NCBI GenBank assembly: GCA_947630555.1
Contig: CANRIA010000002.1
Span: 1-64,000, forward strand
Length of the DNA stretch: 64,000 nucleotides
Direction of reading: 5' to 3'
DNA from: an uncultured Clostridia bacterium
GTDB taxonomy: Bacteria > Bacillota > Clostridia > Oscillospirales > Ruminococcaceae
Shown here: piece by piece, positions 35,419-43,693 of the stretch
How the letters are laid out: the number at the start of each line of letters is the position of its first letter
Position numbering within the stretch: position 1 is the stretch's first letter
Notes under the pieces: model-generated
Databases searched by the model: none
What the model was told of the DNA's origin: nothing
The model's input: the letters and a program-made list of their open reading frames with translations, nothing else
Program-made: the position numbers and the translations under genes

Positions 35419-36055
35419 AAGAAAAATTTTAATAGTTTCTGGTATTATTCTTATTGCCGCCGGCTGTGTGCTGACGGCATATAATGTCAGTGAGGATTAC
35501 AGGGCTTCATCTGCTTCTGCTGACATTTTAAGCAAGATGGACGAGCAAAGGCAGGCTATGTCTTCAATTATCGTAGAAGAAAAAAACGACAGCAGCGAAT
35601 ATCTGCCCGATGTTTTTGAAAGCGAGCCTGACGAAAGTCTTATAGACCCCAACACGCCTATGCCTACAATTGAAGTTGACGGCTATCTGTATATAGGCAC
35701 TTTGGTGCTGCCGCCGCTGGAGATAGAGCTGCCTGTTGCAGATAACTGGGATTATACCAGAATGCAGATATCGCCGTGCAGGTATTCGGGTTCATTTTAT
35801 AGTAATGATCTCGTCATTTGTGCGCACAATTACAGCTCACATTTTCGTGATATAGGCAGTATGCAGGTCGGCGACGAGGTCATTTTTATAGACGTTTTGG
35901 GCAACGAATTTCATTATAAAGTAGGTTTGGTAGAAACACTTGAATCTACTGCGGTGGATGAAATGACGTCTTCCGACTGGGATCTTAGTTTGTTTACCTG
36001 TAATTATTCGGGTATGGCGCGCATAACAGTAAGATGTAAAAGAGTCGATGTGTAG
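35405..36055 (+). CDS. Second sortase of the pilus locus (class uncertain)
   Basis: A 216-residue sortase: N-terminal TM (about 5-25), an acidic helical linker (about 50-85), then the barrel with YIGTLVLPPLEIELPVAD. The catalytic His is in LVICAHNYSSHFRD, Cys in LSLFTCNYSGMARIT and Arg in RITVRCKR. There is no C-terminal TM, so it is not class C. It may anchor the finished pilus to the wall or attach the LPQTG protein. The ATG at 35405 is chosen with GAGTG upstream; GTG 35396 and ATG 35399 are alternatives. A terminator overlaps the stop. Confidence 0.85.
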   Translation: MSPIKRKILIVSGIILIAAGCVLTAYNVSEDYRASSASADILSKMDEQRQAMSSIIVEEKNDSSEYLPDVFESEPDESLIDPNTPMPTIEVDGYLYIGTLVLPPLEIELPVADNWDYTRMQISPCRYSGSFYSNDLVICAHNYSSHFRDIGSMQVGDEVIFIDVLGNEFHYKVGLVETLESTAVDEMTSSDWDLSLFTCNYSGMARITVRCKRVDV

Positions 36056-36066
36056 TCGGCTCTTTT
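36038..36066 (+). terminator. Terminator of the pilus operon
   Basis: AAAAGAG-CGA pairs with TCG-CTCTTTT and a T run follows. The left arm lies inside the last codons of the sortase gene. Confidence 0.8.
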
Positions 36067-36134
36067 TTGTTTTGTCACGAATATTAGCCCAAAATAATAC
36101 AATACTATAAATAATATATTTTGGAGGTATTGTT

Positions 36135-36551
36135 ATGTTTGGACTTACACCGTTTGAAAGAAATGATTTTTGGGATCCGTTCCGCGACTTTGAAAACGAC
36201 TTTTTCAGAGGCTTCAGAGGTACGCATAATTGCAGAACTGACATTCGTGATGACGGAAACAGCTATCTGCTGGAATGTGAAATGCCCGGCTTTGACAAGA
36301 ACGACATCAAAATAGACGTAAACGGAAATACCCTTACCCTGTGCGCTCAGAGAAACTGCGAGAATGACGAGAAGAACGACAAAGGCGAGTATATCAGGCG
36401 TGAGAGAAGCTGCAGCTCATATTGCAGAAGCTTCGATATTTCAAACGTTGATGAAAGCGCGATAGACGCCGAGTACACCAACGGCGTGCTTAAACTTACG
36501 CTCCCTAAAAAGTCAAAGGAGCAGGAGATAAAGCGCATAGAAGTTAAGTAA
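36135..36551 (+). CDS. Small heat shock protein, Hsp20 family
   Basis: ATP-independent holdase chaperone. It is 138 residues: a short Phe-rich N-terminus (FWDPFRDFENDFFRGF), then the alpha-crystallin domain with YLLECEMPGFDKNDIKID near residues 43-60 and the closing motif EYTNGVLKLTLPKK. It carries seven Cys residues, more than usual, which hints at redox sensitivity. A strong TTGGAGGT site precedes it. No CIRCE operator was seen. It is transcribed alone, between two terminators. Confidence 0.93.
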   Translation: MFGLTPFERNDFWDPFRDFENDFFRGFRGTHNCRTDIRDDGNSYLLECEMPGFDKNDIKIDVNGNTLTLCAQRNCENDEKNDKGEYIRRERSCSSYCRSFDISNVDESAIDAEYTNGVLKLTLPKKSKEQEIKRIEVK

Positions 36552-36555
36552 ACAG

Positions 36556-36580
36556 AAAGGACACATTTTGTGTCCTTTTT
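36556..36580 (+). terminator. Terminator after the Hsp20 gene
   Basis: AAAGGACACA pairs perfectly with TGTGTCCTTT over a 3-base loop, followed by T. Confidence 0.85.
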
Positions 36581-36585
36581 TGTGC

Positions 36586-36614
36586 TTGAAGTTTTTGTGC
36601 GATTGTGCTACAAT
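36586..36614 (+). promoter_or_regulatory. Promoter of the bile-hydrolase gene cluster
   Basis: TTGAAG, 17 bases, TACAAT, 33 bases upstream of the start at 36648. Confidence 0.65.
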
Positions 36615-36647
36615 AGTATTAACATAAAAATTCTATGAGGTGATATT

Positions 36648-37622
36648 ATGTGTACGGCAGCAACGTATAAAACAAATGACTTTTACTTTGGCAGAACACT
36701 TGACTATGAGTGCTCTTACGGCGAGGAAGTTACCGTGGTTCCGCGAAATTACCCGTTTCAGCTTCGTCATCTTCCTGCAATGAACAGCCACTATGCTATT
36801 ATCGGTATGGCGCATATCGCCGGCGGCTATCCGCTTTTTTATGACGGCATAAATGAAAAAGGTCTTGGCATGGCAGGGCTTAATTTTGTCGGAAATGCCG
36901 TATACAGAGATGTTTTAGAAGGCAAAGACAACCTCGCGCAGTTTGAATTTTTACCGTATATCCTCGGTAAATGTGCTACCGTTAAAGAGGCAAGAAAGCT
37001 GCTTGAGAATATAAGCATAACTAACGAAAGCTTTAGTGAGCATTACCCTGCATCGCAGCTGCACTGGATAATTGCAGACGAAAACGAGGCTATAACGGTA
37101 GAGAGCGTGAAAGACGGCTTTTTTGTATATGATAACCCGACAGGCACGCTTACTAACAATCCGCCGTTTGATGAGCAGCTTTTTAATCTCAATAATTATA
37201 TGGGGCTTTCGGCTAAGTCACCCGAAAACAGATTTTCAGATAAACTTGACCTGAAACTCTACAGCCGCGGAATGGGCGCTTTGGGTCTGCCTGGCGATCT
37301 GTCGTCAATGTCAAGATTTGTAAGAGTTTCATTTGTAAAGATGAACTCACTTTCAAAAAGCGATGAAATATCAAGCGTAAGCCAGTTCTTTCATATCCTT
37401 AACAGCGTTGACCAGCAAAGAGGCTGCTGTGAGCTGAAAGAGGGCGAGTACGAGATAACTATATACACATCATGCTGCAATGCAAGCAAGGGCATTTACT
37501 ACTATACTTCATACGATAACCATCAGATCTCGGCGGTTGATATGAACAAGGAAGACCTTGACGGCAGCAGCGTGGTTTCCTACAAACTTGTAATGAAAGA
37601 GCAGATAAATTATCAGAACTGA
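36648..37622 (+). CDS. Choloylglycine hydrolase family protein, probable bile salt hydrolase
   Basis: Ntn-type amidase that splits glycine or taurine from conjugated bile acids. It is 324 residues, the usual length. The chain begins MCTAAT, so Cys2 becomes the N-terminal nucleophile. Other active-site matches are FGRTLDYE (Arg, Asp), DGINEKGLGMAGLNF (Asn), GTLTNNPPFDEQL (Asn) and SSMSRFVRVSF (Arg). The C-terminus YTSCCNASKGIYYYTSYDN matches bile salt hydrolases more closely than penicillin V acylases. No signal peptide, so cytoplasmic. GNAT and flavin-type genes follow closely. Bile salt specificity is inferred. Confidence 0.9.
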   Translation: MCTAATYKTNDFYFGRTLDYECSYGEEVTVVPRNYPFQLRHLPAMNSHYAIIGMAHIAGGYPLFYDGINEKGLGMAGLNFVGNAVYRDVLEGKDNLAQFEFLPYILGKCATVKEARKLLENISITNESFSEHYPASQLHWIIADENEAITVESVKDGFFVYDNPTGTLTNNPPFDEQLFNLNNYMGLSAKSPENRFSDKLDLKLYSRGMGALGLPGDLSSMSRFVRVSFVKMNSLSKSDEISSVSQFFHILNSVDQQRGCCELKEGEYEITIYTSCCNASKGIYYYTSYDNHQISAVDMNKEDLDGSSVVSYKLVMKEQINYQN

Positions 37623-37633
37623 GCGAGGTATTT

Positions 37634-38182
37634 ATGACCGTAAGACTTGAAAAAGCAGACAAAACATCAAGCGACTATAAAAAAATAAAACAGCTTTACG
37701 AGAGCGCGTTCCCTTCAAACGAGCGCGCCCCGTTTAGAATGCTTGAAAAGCGTGCAGGCAGACAAAATGTTGATTTTCTTGCAATTTATGATAGAGAAAA
37801 CATTGTCGGGCTTTTCTATGTGGTAACGCGCAGTGACTTGGCGTACATATTCTATTTTGCTATAATGCCTGATCTTCGGGGTCAGGGCTATGGCAGCGCT
37901 GCTTTGCAGGCTTTGAAAGAGCATTACAAGGGAATGAGGATATTCCTCGCCGCTGAAAGAGCAGACGTTGAGTGCGATAATCTGGAGCAGCGTGTTAAGC
38001 GCAGGCAGTTTTATTTCAAAAACGGCTTTGTAGATATGCACCACCATATCCGTGAAGCATCGGTTGTGTTTGATATGCTGGGAACAGGTGAGCCGCCGAC
38101 AAATGAGGAGTATCAGAGCCTTATAGCAGGCTATATGGGCAAACTGCGTACAAAACTTTACAAAATGGCGGTCATTGACTGA
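37634..38182 (+). CDS. GNAT family N-acetyltransferase
   Basis: A 182-residue Gcn5-fold protein. The beta4 and acyl-CoA-binding motif FAIMPDLRGQGYGSAALQAL is complete (R/Q-x-x-G-x-G/A), followed by RIFLAAERAD and a conserved FYFKNGF. The substrate is unknown. It starts 11 bases after the bile hydrolase gene with a GAGGT site and is probably co-transcribed with it. Its C-terminus extends beyond the usual fold with a Lys/Arg-rich stretch. Confidence 0.85.
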   Translation: MTVRLEKADKTSSDYKKIKQLYESAFPSNERAPFRMLEKRAGRQNVDFLAIYDRENIVGLFYVVTRSDLAYIFYFAIMPDLRGQGYGSAALQALKEHYKGMRIFLAAERADVECDNLEQRVKRRQFYFKNGFVDMHHHIREASVVFDMLGTGEPPTNEEYQSLIAGYMGKLRTKLYKMAVID

Positions 38183-38195
38183 CAGGGAGGATAAT

Positions 38196-38666
38196 ATGAC
38201 AAACAACGAAATAATGGCGCTTATCAATAGATCTTTATTTGCAACTATGGGCTATACAGACGAAAGCGGCAGACAGAACGTCCGCAGGGTGTTTTGCGTG
38301 TGGCATAAGGGTCTGGGCAGACATCTCATTTCAACTAATACAAGCTCCGCGCACGTGCAAAGCATTATGAAAAATGCCGATGCTTGTCTGTATTTTGCAG
38401 ATGACAATACGTTTGAGGGGCTGTGCCTTTACGGAAAATTCGCCGTTCATTTTGAAAGAGAGTACAAACAGCTTCTCTGGAATGACGGCGACGAGAAGTA
38501 TTACCCCAAAGGCATTGATGACGAGGACTACTGTATTCTTGAATTTGTTGCTGACAGCGCTCGCTTTTACCGTTATGACGGAAAAGGCGATCTGACTTCG
38601 GCTGAAATACAGGCGTTTGACAGCGGCATGGAATTTGAGAACGGGTATTCAAAAACTACAGTATAA
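38196..38666 (+). CDS. Pyridoxamine 5'-phosphate oxidase-like (split-barrel) protein
   Basis: A 156-residue protein with the layout of FMN-binding split-barrel proteins: LINRSLFATMGYTDESG, RRVFCVWHKGLGRHLIST, HVQSIMKNADACLYFAD and LCLYGKFAVHFE. The enzyme activity cannot be assigned. The ATG at 38196 follows CAGGGAGG; an in-frame codon at 38175 would overlap the GNAT gene. It ends the three-gene cluster that starts with the bile hydrolase, at a strong bidirectional terminator. Confidence 0.75.
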   Translation: MTNNEIMALINRSLFATMGYTDESGRQNVRRVFCVWHKGLGRHLISTNTSSAHVQSIMKNADACLYFADDNTFEGLCLYGKFAVHFEREYKQLLWNDGDEKYYPKGIDDEDYCILEFVADSARFYRYDGKGDLTSAEIQAFDSGMEFENGYSKTTV

Positions 38667-38668
38667 TA

Positions 38669-38705
38669 AAAAGCTCCGAAGAATGTTTGTTTCTTCGGAG
38701 CTTTT
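38669..38705. terminator. Bidirectional terminator between convergent genes
   Basis: AAAAGCTCCGAAGAA pairs perfectly with TTCTTCGGAGCTTTT (15 bp). A/T runs on both sides let it end the plus-strand cluster and the minus-strand S1 gene. Confidence 0.9.
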
Positions 38706-38708
38706 GCA

Positions 38709-39623
38709 TTAAAAGTGGCTCTCTATTCGCTTTTCGCATTGCGGCGTAGAGTATATCCAGTCGTTTATGTGACCGTCAGTTAAGTAATAGTTAAAACTTT
38801 TGTCGGCAGGGGAGTCGAAAACATCTACTATTATCAGCTTTACTTTCATTTTTTCGGGTATTATCGCTTTTATGTATACGCTTGCCGATTGCCCCTCGCT
38901 TACGCCGTCAAAAGGTTCGGCAAGCCCTGCAAGATTTGGCGTAAGCTCTATAAAAACGCCGTAATCTTCAATAGAGCGCACTATACCGCCTACCGTTTCA
39001 CCTTGGTTGAAAAGTGCTGCGTTTTGTTCCCATGTTCCCAAAAGCTCTTTGTGGGTAAGCTGTATCCTGCCGTCCTCCTTGCCCTTTACAACAGCAAGTA
39101 TCTCGTCGCCGTTTGTAAAGCGGTCAGAGGGGTGAGATATGCGCGATACCGATATTGCATCAATAGGTATCAGAGAGGATATTCCGCAGCCTATGTCAAC
39201 AAAGCAGCCAAACTGCTCTAAGTGTGTTATCCGCGCGGAAATAATGTCGCCGGGCGTAAGTTTTGAGATATACTGCTCCATACATTCTTCCTGCGCTAAG
39301 CGGCGCGAGAGTATAAATCGAAAGCCGCCGCCGTCTTCTTGTATATCAATTACTTTGAAGCATACAGGCTTGTTTACCCTTGCAAGCAGGGCAATATCGC
39401 GCGTTGTGCCTTCAGCAATGCCTATAGCACCCTCAGCACGCGGAATAATGCCCTTGCCGCAGGGCAGATTTACAATAAGGTCGTGGTCGTTGTCGCACAG
39501 CACGGCTTTCGCTTCAAGTATTTTGCCCGATGCCATAGCGGCTGACATAGTATCGGCTGACCGCAGCCAGCTTCTGTTTTCATATTTGTCAATAAGTTTT
39601 CCTTCAGGATAATAGTTTGGCAT
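38709..39623 (-). CDS. S1-domain RNA-binding protein
   Basis: A 304-residue protein related to ribosomal protein S1. Three S1-like units are visible: a diverged one at about 30-110 (VNLPCGKGIIPRAEG), a clear one at about 122-190 (GDIISARITHLEQFGCFVDI), and one at about 205-270 (GETVGGIVRSIEDYGVFIEL). The last 40 residues have no recognised motif. It is shorter than full S1 and probably binds mRNA or ribosomes. The start follows TTTTGGAGGTAC. The small unknown gene lies 54 bases upstream on the same strand. Confidence 0.85.
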   Translation of the reverse strand: MPNYYPEGKLIDKYENRSWLRSADTMSAAMASGKILEAKAVLCDNDHDLIVNLPCGKGIIPRAEGAIGIAEGTTRDIALLARVNKPVCFKVIDIQEDGGGFRFILSRRLAQEECMEQYISKLTPGDIISARITHLEQFGCFVDIGCGISSLIPIDAISVSRISHPSDRFTNGDEILAVVKGKEDGRIQLTHKELLGTWEQNAALFNQGETVGGIVRSIEDYGVFIELTPNLAGLAEPFDGVSEGQSASVYIKAIIPEKMKVKLIIVDVFDSPADKSFNYYLTDGHINDWIYSTPQCEKRIESHF

Positions 39624-39677
39624 TTTGTACCTCCAAAATTATGTGTATTGGTACATCTTATGCCGTGAATATCTTAT

Positions 39678-40001
39678 TTATGATAGCTCTTTAACAGAAT
39701 GTCCGCCGCGAGAGATAAGCCTGCGTTTTACTGCCCCTGCCGACTGCGGATCGCACTTTATATTCACAAGCGCGCTGCCCGAGTAGCTGTTTACGGGTAC
39801 AGAGGGCTGTTTTATCTCTGTTACATAAGGCTGTACGCCGTTCACGCCCTGCGATAATATCGTTCTTACAGAAGAACCATACGGCGTGGGAAAGCCCCTG
39901 TCGGTTATAGATATGCGCTGTATGCCCGGTACATTGTTTTTTATATTTGTGCAGACTATATCTGCAATATCAACATTTTCAAATTCTGCCTGAATGTCCA
40001 T
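39678..40001 (-). CDS. Small protein of unknown function
   Basis: A 107-residue soluble protein that I do not recognise. The ATG at 40001 is preceded by GAAAGGAGA and the gene has its own promoter candidate at 40057-40085. It contains CTNIKNNVPGIQRISITDRG, a Gly/Pro/Ser-rich middle and CDPQSAGAVKRRLISRGG near the end. No TM or signal peptide is seen. It stands 54 bases before the S1-domain gene and is likely co-transcribed with it. Confidence 0.6.
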   Translation of the reverse strand: MDIQAEFENVDIADIVCTNIKNNVPGIQRISITDRGFPTPYGSSVRTILSQGVNGVQPYVTEIKQPSVPVNSYSGSALVNIKCDPQSAGAVKRRLISRGGHSVKELS

Positions 40002-40056
40002 AAAAGTATCTCCTTTCAGTATATAAGCAAGAATATTGTTGCCGAATGACCGACGC

Positions 40057-40085
40057 TTTATACGGAAACCGCGGCGCATTTTGAA
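40057..40085 (-). promoter_or_regulatory. Possible promoter of the small gene and S1 gene
   Basis: On the minus strand TTCAAA (40085-40080), 17 bases, TATAAA (40062-40057). Confidence 0.5.
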
Positions 40086-40113
40086 GTGTTTTTGAAAAAT
40101 TAACAAAAAGCCC

Positions 40114-40142
40114 TTGAATATTGCATTGAAATAAGTTATAAT
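40114..40142 (+). promoter_or_regulatory. Promoter of glyA
   Basis: TTGAAT, 17 bases, TATAAT, 31 bases upstream of the glyA start. The leader is too short for a glycine riboswitch. Confidence 0.75.
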
Positions 40143-40173
40143 TATTATATATTGATTTAAGGAGTAGTTGCAA

Positions 40174-41430
40174 ATGGGAACAATGAAAATGATGGATACC
40201 ATAGGTTTTGTAAAACAGTTCGACAGCGACGTCGGCGAAGCTATGGAAAAGGAGCTTGCAAGACAGAGAAGAAATCTTGAGCTTATAGCTAGCGAAAATA
40301 TCGTGTCGCCTGCCGTAATGGCTGCTATGGGCAGCGTTCTTACCAACAAGTATGCCGAGGGCTATTCGGGCAAGAGATACTATGGCGGCTGCGAATGTGT
40401 TGATATTGTAGAGAATATCGCTATCGAGAGAGCCTGCAAGATATTCGGCGCAAATTTTGCAAATGTTCAGCCGCATTCGGGCGCGCAGGCTAATACAGCA
40501 GTTTACTTTGCTCTGATAGAGCCGGGCGATACCGTTATGGGTATGTCGCTCGCGCACGGCGGACACCTGACACACGGTTCGCCTGTAAATTTGTCGGGCA
40601 AGTATTTTAACTTCGTTCCCTACGGAATAGACGACAATGGTTTTATAGATTATGATGCTTTTGAAAAGCAGGCGCAGGAAGTTAAGCCCAAGCTCATAGT
40701 AGCAGGCGCATCAGCTTACCCCAGAATAATAGACTTTGAATGCATTTCAAAGATTGCAAAGAGCGTTGGCGCATACTTTATGGTAGATATGGCGCATATA
40801 GCAGGTCTTGTAGCGGCAGGTCTGCACCCCTCGCCAATGCCGTATGCCGATGTTGTTACCACCACCACGCATAAAACTCTCAGAGGCCCTAGAGGCGGAC
40901 TTATACTTACAAATGATGAAGAACTTGCAAAGAAGATGAACAAGGCTATCTTCCCCGGCACGCAGGGCGGCCCGCTTATGCACGTTATAGCCGCAAAAGC
41001 TGTATGCTTCGGCGAGGCGCTTAAACCTGAGTTCAAGACTTATCAGCAGCAGATAGTAAAGAACGCTCAGGCGCTCGCAAAGGGACTTGTTTCGAGAGGA
41101 TTTGCACTTGTTTCGGGCGGTACCGATAACCACCTTATGCTCGTTGATTTAAGACCGTTCAACATCACGGGCAAAGAGCTCGAAAAGAAGCTTGACGAGG
41201 TATACATAACCGTAAACAAGAACGCCATACCCAACGACCCTCAAAGTCCGTTCATCACAAGCGGCGTAAGAATAGGCACACCTGCGGTAACTACCAGAGG
41301 ACTTGTTGAGGAAGATATGGACAAGATAGCGCAGTTTATTTACCTTACCGCTTCAGACTTTGATAACAAGGCTGACGAGATAAGAGCAGGCGTTTGCGAG
41401 ATATGCGAGAAATATCCGCTGTATGAATAA
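40174..41430 (+). CDS. glyA: Serine hydroxymethyltransferase
   Basis: PLP enzyme that interconverts serine and glycine with tetrahydrofolate and feeds one-carbon metabolism. It is 418 residues, the usual length. Motifs: [49 protein letters not shown] and the PLP-Lys site [16 protein letters not shown]. The ATG at 40174 follows AAGGAG at 8-base spacing; a TTG at 40168 is less likely. A terminator follows. Confidence 0.97.
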   Translation: MGTMKMMDTIGFVKQFDSDVGEAMEKELARQRRNLELIASENIVSPAVMAAMGSVLTNKYAEGYSGKRYYGGCECVDIVENIAIERACKIFGANFANVQPHSGAQANTAVYFALIEPGDTVMGMSLAHGGHLTHGSPVNLSGKYFNFVPYGIDDNGFIDYDAFEKQAQEVKPKLIVAGASAYPRIIDFECISKIAKSVGAYFMVDMAHIAGLVAAGLHPSPMPYADVVTTTTHKTLRGPRGGLILTNDEELAKKMNKAIFPGTQGGPLMHVIAAKAVCFGEALKPEFKTYQQQIVKNAQALAKGLVSRGFALVSGGTDNHLMLVDLRPFNITGKELEKKLDEVYITVNKNAIPNDPQSPFITSGVRIGTPAVTTRGLVEEDMDKIAQFIYLTASDFDNKADEIRAGVCEICEKYPLYE

Positions 41431-41454
41431 TAGATAGCACATATAGAAGTTTAT

Positions 41455-41500
41455 GCCATAGTAGTTTTGATCAAAAGTCAGAAGTGCTATGGCTTTTCTT
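41455..41500 (+). terminator. Terminator after glyA
   Basis: GCCATAG (41455-41461) pairs with CTATGGC (41487-41493), with an inner TTTTGATCAAAA palindrome, followed by TTTTCTTTG. Confidence 0.7.
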
Positions 41501-41553
41501 TGATAATACGGCAGGGTTATATTATAATACTTGCAAAAGTAAATCAGAATTTA

Positions 41554-42016
41554 TACGCTTACGCGTGGCGCATGAGCGCGTTCACCGCCCCACTGTAATT
41601 TGGTTATCTTCTTATTTTGAGTGGGATAACACATTCACGCACTTTACTTGTTAAGAATTTTTCATATTGACCGGCGTTCCAGAATGGAACGCGGAAAATT
41701 TGATATGGCTACTACATAGGGAACGCCCTCTCTTGAATGGGCGTAGCGTTCCCAAAGGGAACGCTCGAAGAATTATTTCGCTTTTAATTTTGGGGGCGAA
41801 ATAATTCTTCCCGCGGTCGCTCGCGACCGCTGCCCTCATTGAAAAACAATCCACAGGATTGTTTTTCAATTCACCCTTTGCGGAGCGCACGCTGTATGGG
41901 GCTTTCGCCGTCTGCGGACGGCGACGGGGGTTTCACCCCTCGACCCTGACAAGCCTTTTGAAAAAGGCTTGACCGAAAACTTTCCCTTTCTTGACAAGAC
42001 TTAAAATCTTTGCGCA
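41554..42016. repeat. Palindromic dispersed intergenic repeat, copy B
   Basis: Shares start, middle hairpin and end modules with 8144-9012 in the same orientation (end block 41949-41997 differs from 8945-8993 at one base in 49). Its own middle holds several strong inverted repeats: GAAGAATTATTTCGC with GCGAAATAATTCTTC (about 41767-41810), GAAAAACAATCC with GGATTGTTTTTC (about 41840-41870), GCGTTCCC/GGGAACGC near 41750, and CGCCGTC/GACGGCG near 41907-41925. It is preceded by TAAATCAGAATTTAT (41540-41554), the end sequence of the element after nifU. No gene lies in it; between its end and the rarA promoter nothing else is seen. Confidence 0.72.
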
Positions 42017-42107
42017 CAATGCCTCGAAGCAGTACCGCTTCGGGGCAAAACTTCTGTAAGGTATCTGACTAACAGCCCAGATGTCTTTTTATGTTGTTAT
42101 TCTATAC

Positions 42108-42136
42108 TTGCAAATTTTTAAAAAGTGTGCTACAAT
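42108..42136 (+). promoter_or_regulatory. Promoter of the rarA operon
   Basis: TTGCAA, 17 bases, TACAAT, 43 bases before the rarA start. Confidence 0.65.
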
Positions 42137-42179
42137 TGTATGGTGAGTATGTAGTTTGGGAAAGACGAGGTGAGCTTAT

Positions 42180-43451
42180 ATGCCGCAGCCGTTGGCAGAC
42201 AGGATACGTCCTGCAAATATTGAAGAAGTGGTGGGTCAGAAGCATCTTCTGGGTGCGGATAAGCCGCTTCGCCGCATAATTGAGAGCGGAAATGTTCCGA
42301 ACATGATATTTTACGGTCCGTCGGGCATAGGCAAGACCACCGTTGCAAGAATTATTGCTGAAAACTCAAATATGGTGCTTCACAAACTAAATGGTACTAC
42401 AGCCTCTATTGCGGATATTAAAGACATTATAGCGCGCACCGATACCTTTGAAGGCATGAACGGCATACTTTTATACCTTGACGAGATACAGTATCTTAAC
42501 AAAAAACAGCAGCAGTCTCTTTTGGAATATATAGAAAACGGTCAGATAACTCTGATAGCTTCAACAACAGAGAACCCGTATTTTTATGTGTATAACGCGA
42601 TAATAAGCCGCTCAACGGTGTTTGAATTCAAGCCCGTAGAGCCCGATGAAGTAAAACCTGCAATAAAAAGGGCTTTTGGTATTCTCGCGGAAGAAAGAGG
42701 ACTTAAACTGCAAGTCGAAAACGGCGTTATAGACCATATTGCACTGGGCTGCGGCGGTGATGTGCGCAAATCTCTCAATACCGTGGAGCTGTGCGTTCTG
42801 GCGGCAGATAACGACGGCGAAAAACTTGTGGTGCGCATGGATAATGTAAAGGCTCTTACACAGCGCAGCAATATGCGTTATGACAGGGACGGCGACCAGC
42901 ACTACGATATACTCTCGGCTTTGCAAAAATCAATTCGCGGAAGCGATGAGAATGCCGCTTTGCACTATGCTGCAAGACTTATGGAAGCAGGCGATATTAT
43001 TTCCCTTTCGCGGCGGCTGCTGGTTATAGCGGCTGAAGATATAGGTCTTGCATATCCGCAGGCGATAAGTATAGTAAAATCGTGCGTTGACAGCGCTATG
43101 CAGCTAGGTCTGCCCGAAGCGCGTATACCGCTTGCGCAGGCTGTTATACTTCTTGCTACCGCGCCAAAGTCAAACTCTGTAATAATGGCTATTGATGAGG
43201 CTATTGCAGACATACAAAAGGGCATAAAAGGCGATTTTCCGCGCAATTTGCAAAACAAGCATTTTGACGGAGATGACGTAGAGGTCAAGGGGCAGTTTTA
43301 TCTCTATCCTCATAATTTCCCCGACCACTGGGTGCAGCAGCAGTATCTTCCCGACGAGCTGCTTGGCAGAAAGTATTATGAATACGGCGATAACAAGAAC
43401 GAGCAGGCGGCTAAGTCTTACTGGGATAAGATAAAGAACAAAAAGGGCTAG
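42180..43451 (+). CDS. rarA: Replication-associated recombination protein A (RarA/MgsA)
   Basis: AAA+ clamp-loader-like ATPase that acts at stalled replication forks. It is 423 residues: LADRIRPANIEEVVGQKHLL at the N-terminus, Walker A GPSGIGKTT near residue 46, Walker B ILLYLDEIQYL near 100, sensor ASTTENP, and a C-terminal MgsA domain with DFPRNLQNKHFDG and YLYPHNFPDHWV. A CGAGGTGAG site precedes the ATG. It is the first gene of a run to the M18 peptidase. Confidence 0.94.
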   Translation: MPQPLADRIRPANIEEVVGQKHLLGADKPLRRIIESGNVPNMIFYGPSGIGKTTVARIIAENSNMVLHKLNGTTASIADIKDIIARTDTFEGMNGILLYLDEIQYLNKKQQQSLLEYIENGQITLIASTTENPYFYVYNAIISRSTVFEFKPVEPDEVKPAIKRAFGILAEERGLKLQVENGVIDHIALGCGGDVRKSLNTVELCVLAADNDGEKLVVRMDNVKALTQRSNMRYDRDGDQHYDILSALQKSIRGSDENAALHYAARLMEAGDIISLSRRLLVIAAEDIGLAYPQAISIVKSCVDSAMQLGLPEARIPLAQAVILLATAPKSNSVIMAIDEAIADIQKGIKGDFPRNLQNKHFDGDDVEVKGQFYLYPHNFPDHWVQQQYLPDELLGRKYYEYGDNKNEQAAKSYWDKIKNKKG

Positions 43452-43471
43452 CAAAATCGAAAGGAAATAAT

Positions 43472-43672
43472 ATGAACATAGAAATAGGCGATATACTTTT
43501 AATGAAAAAGCCACACCCGTGCGGCAGCAAAGAATGGCTTGTAAAACGTTCGGGAATGGATTTTCGCTTGGTGTGCCAGGGGTGCGGACACGAGATAATG
43601 ATACCGCGCTCGAAGGCTGAAAAGAACGTAAAAAAGGTCATCAAGCCTGAAAATAATGATAACGGTCAGTAA
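43472..43672 (+). CDS. DUF951 family small protein
   Basis: A 66-residue protein of the DUF951 family common in Firmicutes, with the family pattern MKKPHPCGSKEWLVKR, GMDFRLVCQGCGHEIMIPR. Three Cys (PHPCG, CQGCG) suggest a small metal-binding fold. The function is unknown. It lies between rarA and prfA, 20 bases after rarA, with GAAAGGA upstream. Confidence 0.88.
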   Translation: MNIEIGDILLMKKPHPCGSKEWLVKRSGMDFRLVCQGCGHEIMIPRSKAEKNVKKVIKPENNDNGQ

Positions 43673-43693
43673 GTATAAGAAAGGATAGTTTTG

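Noticed and set aside
36067-36134. CIRCE heat-shock operator before the Hsp20 gene
   Set aside because: No TTAGCACTC-type inverted repeat is present, and no promoter fits well enough to report.
40143-40173. Glycine riboswitch before glyA
   Set aside because: Only about 30 bases lie between the -10 box and the start, far too short.
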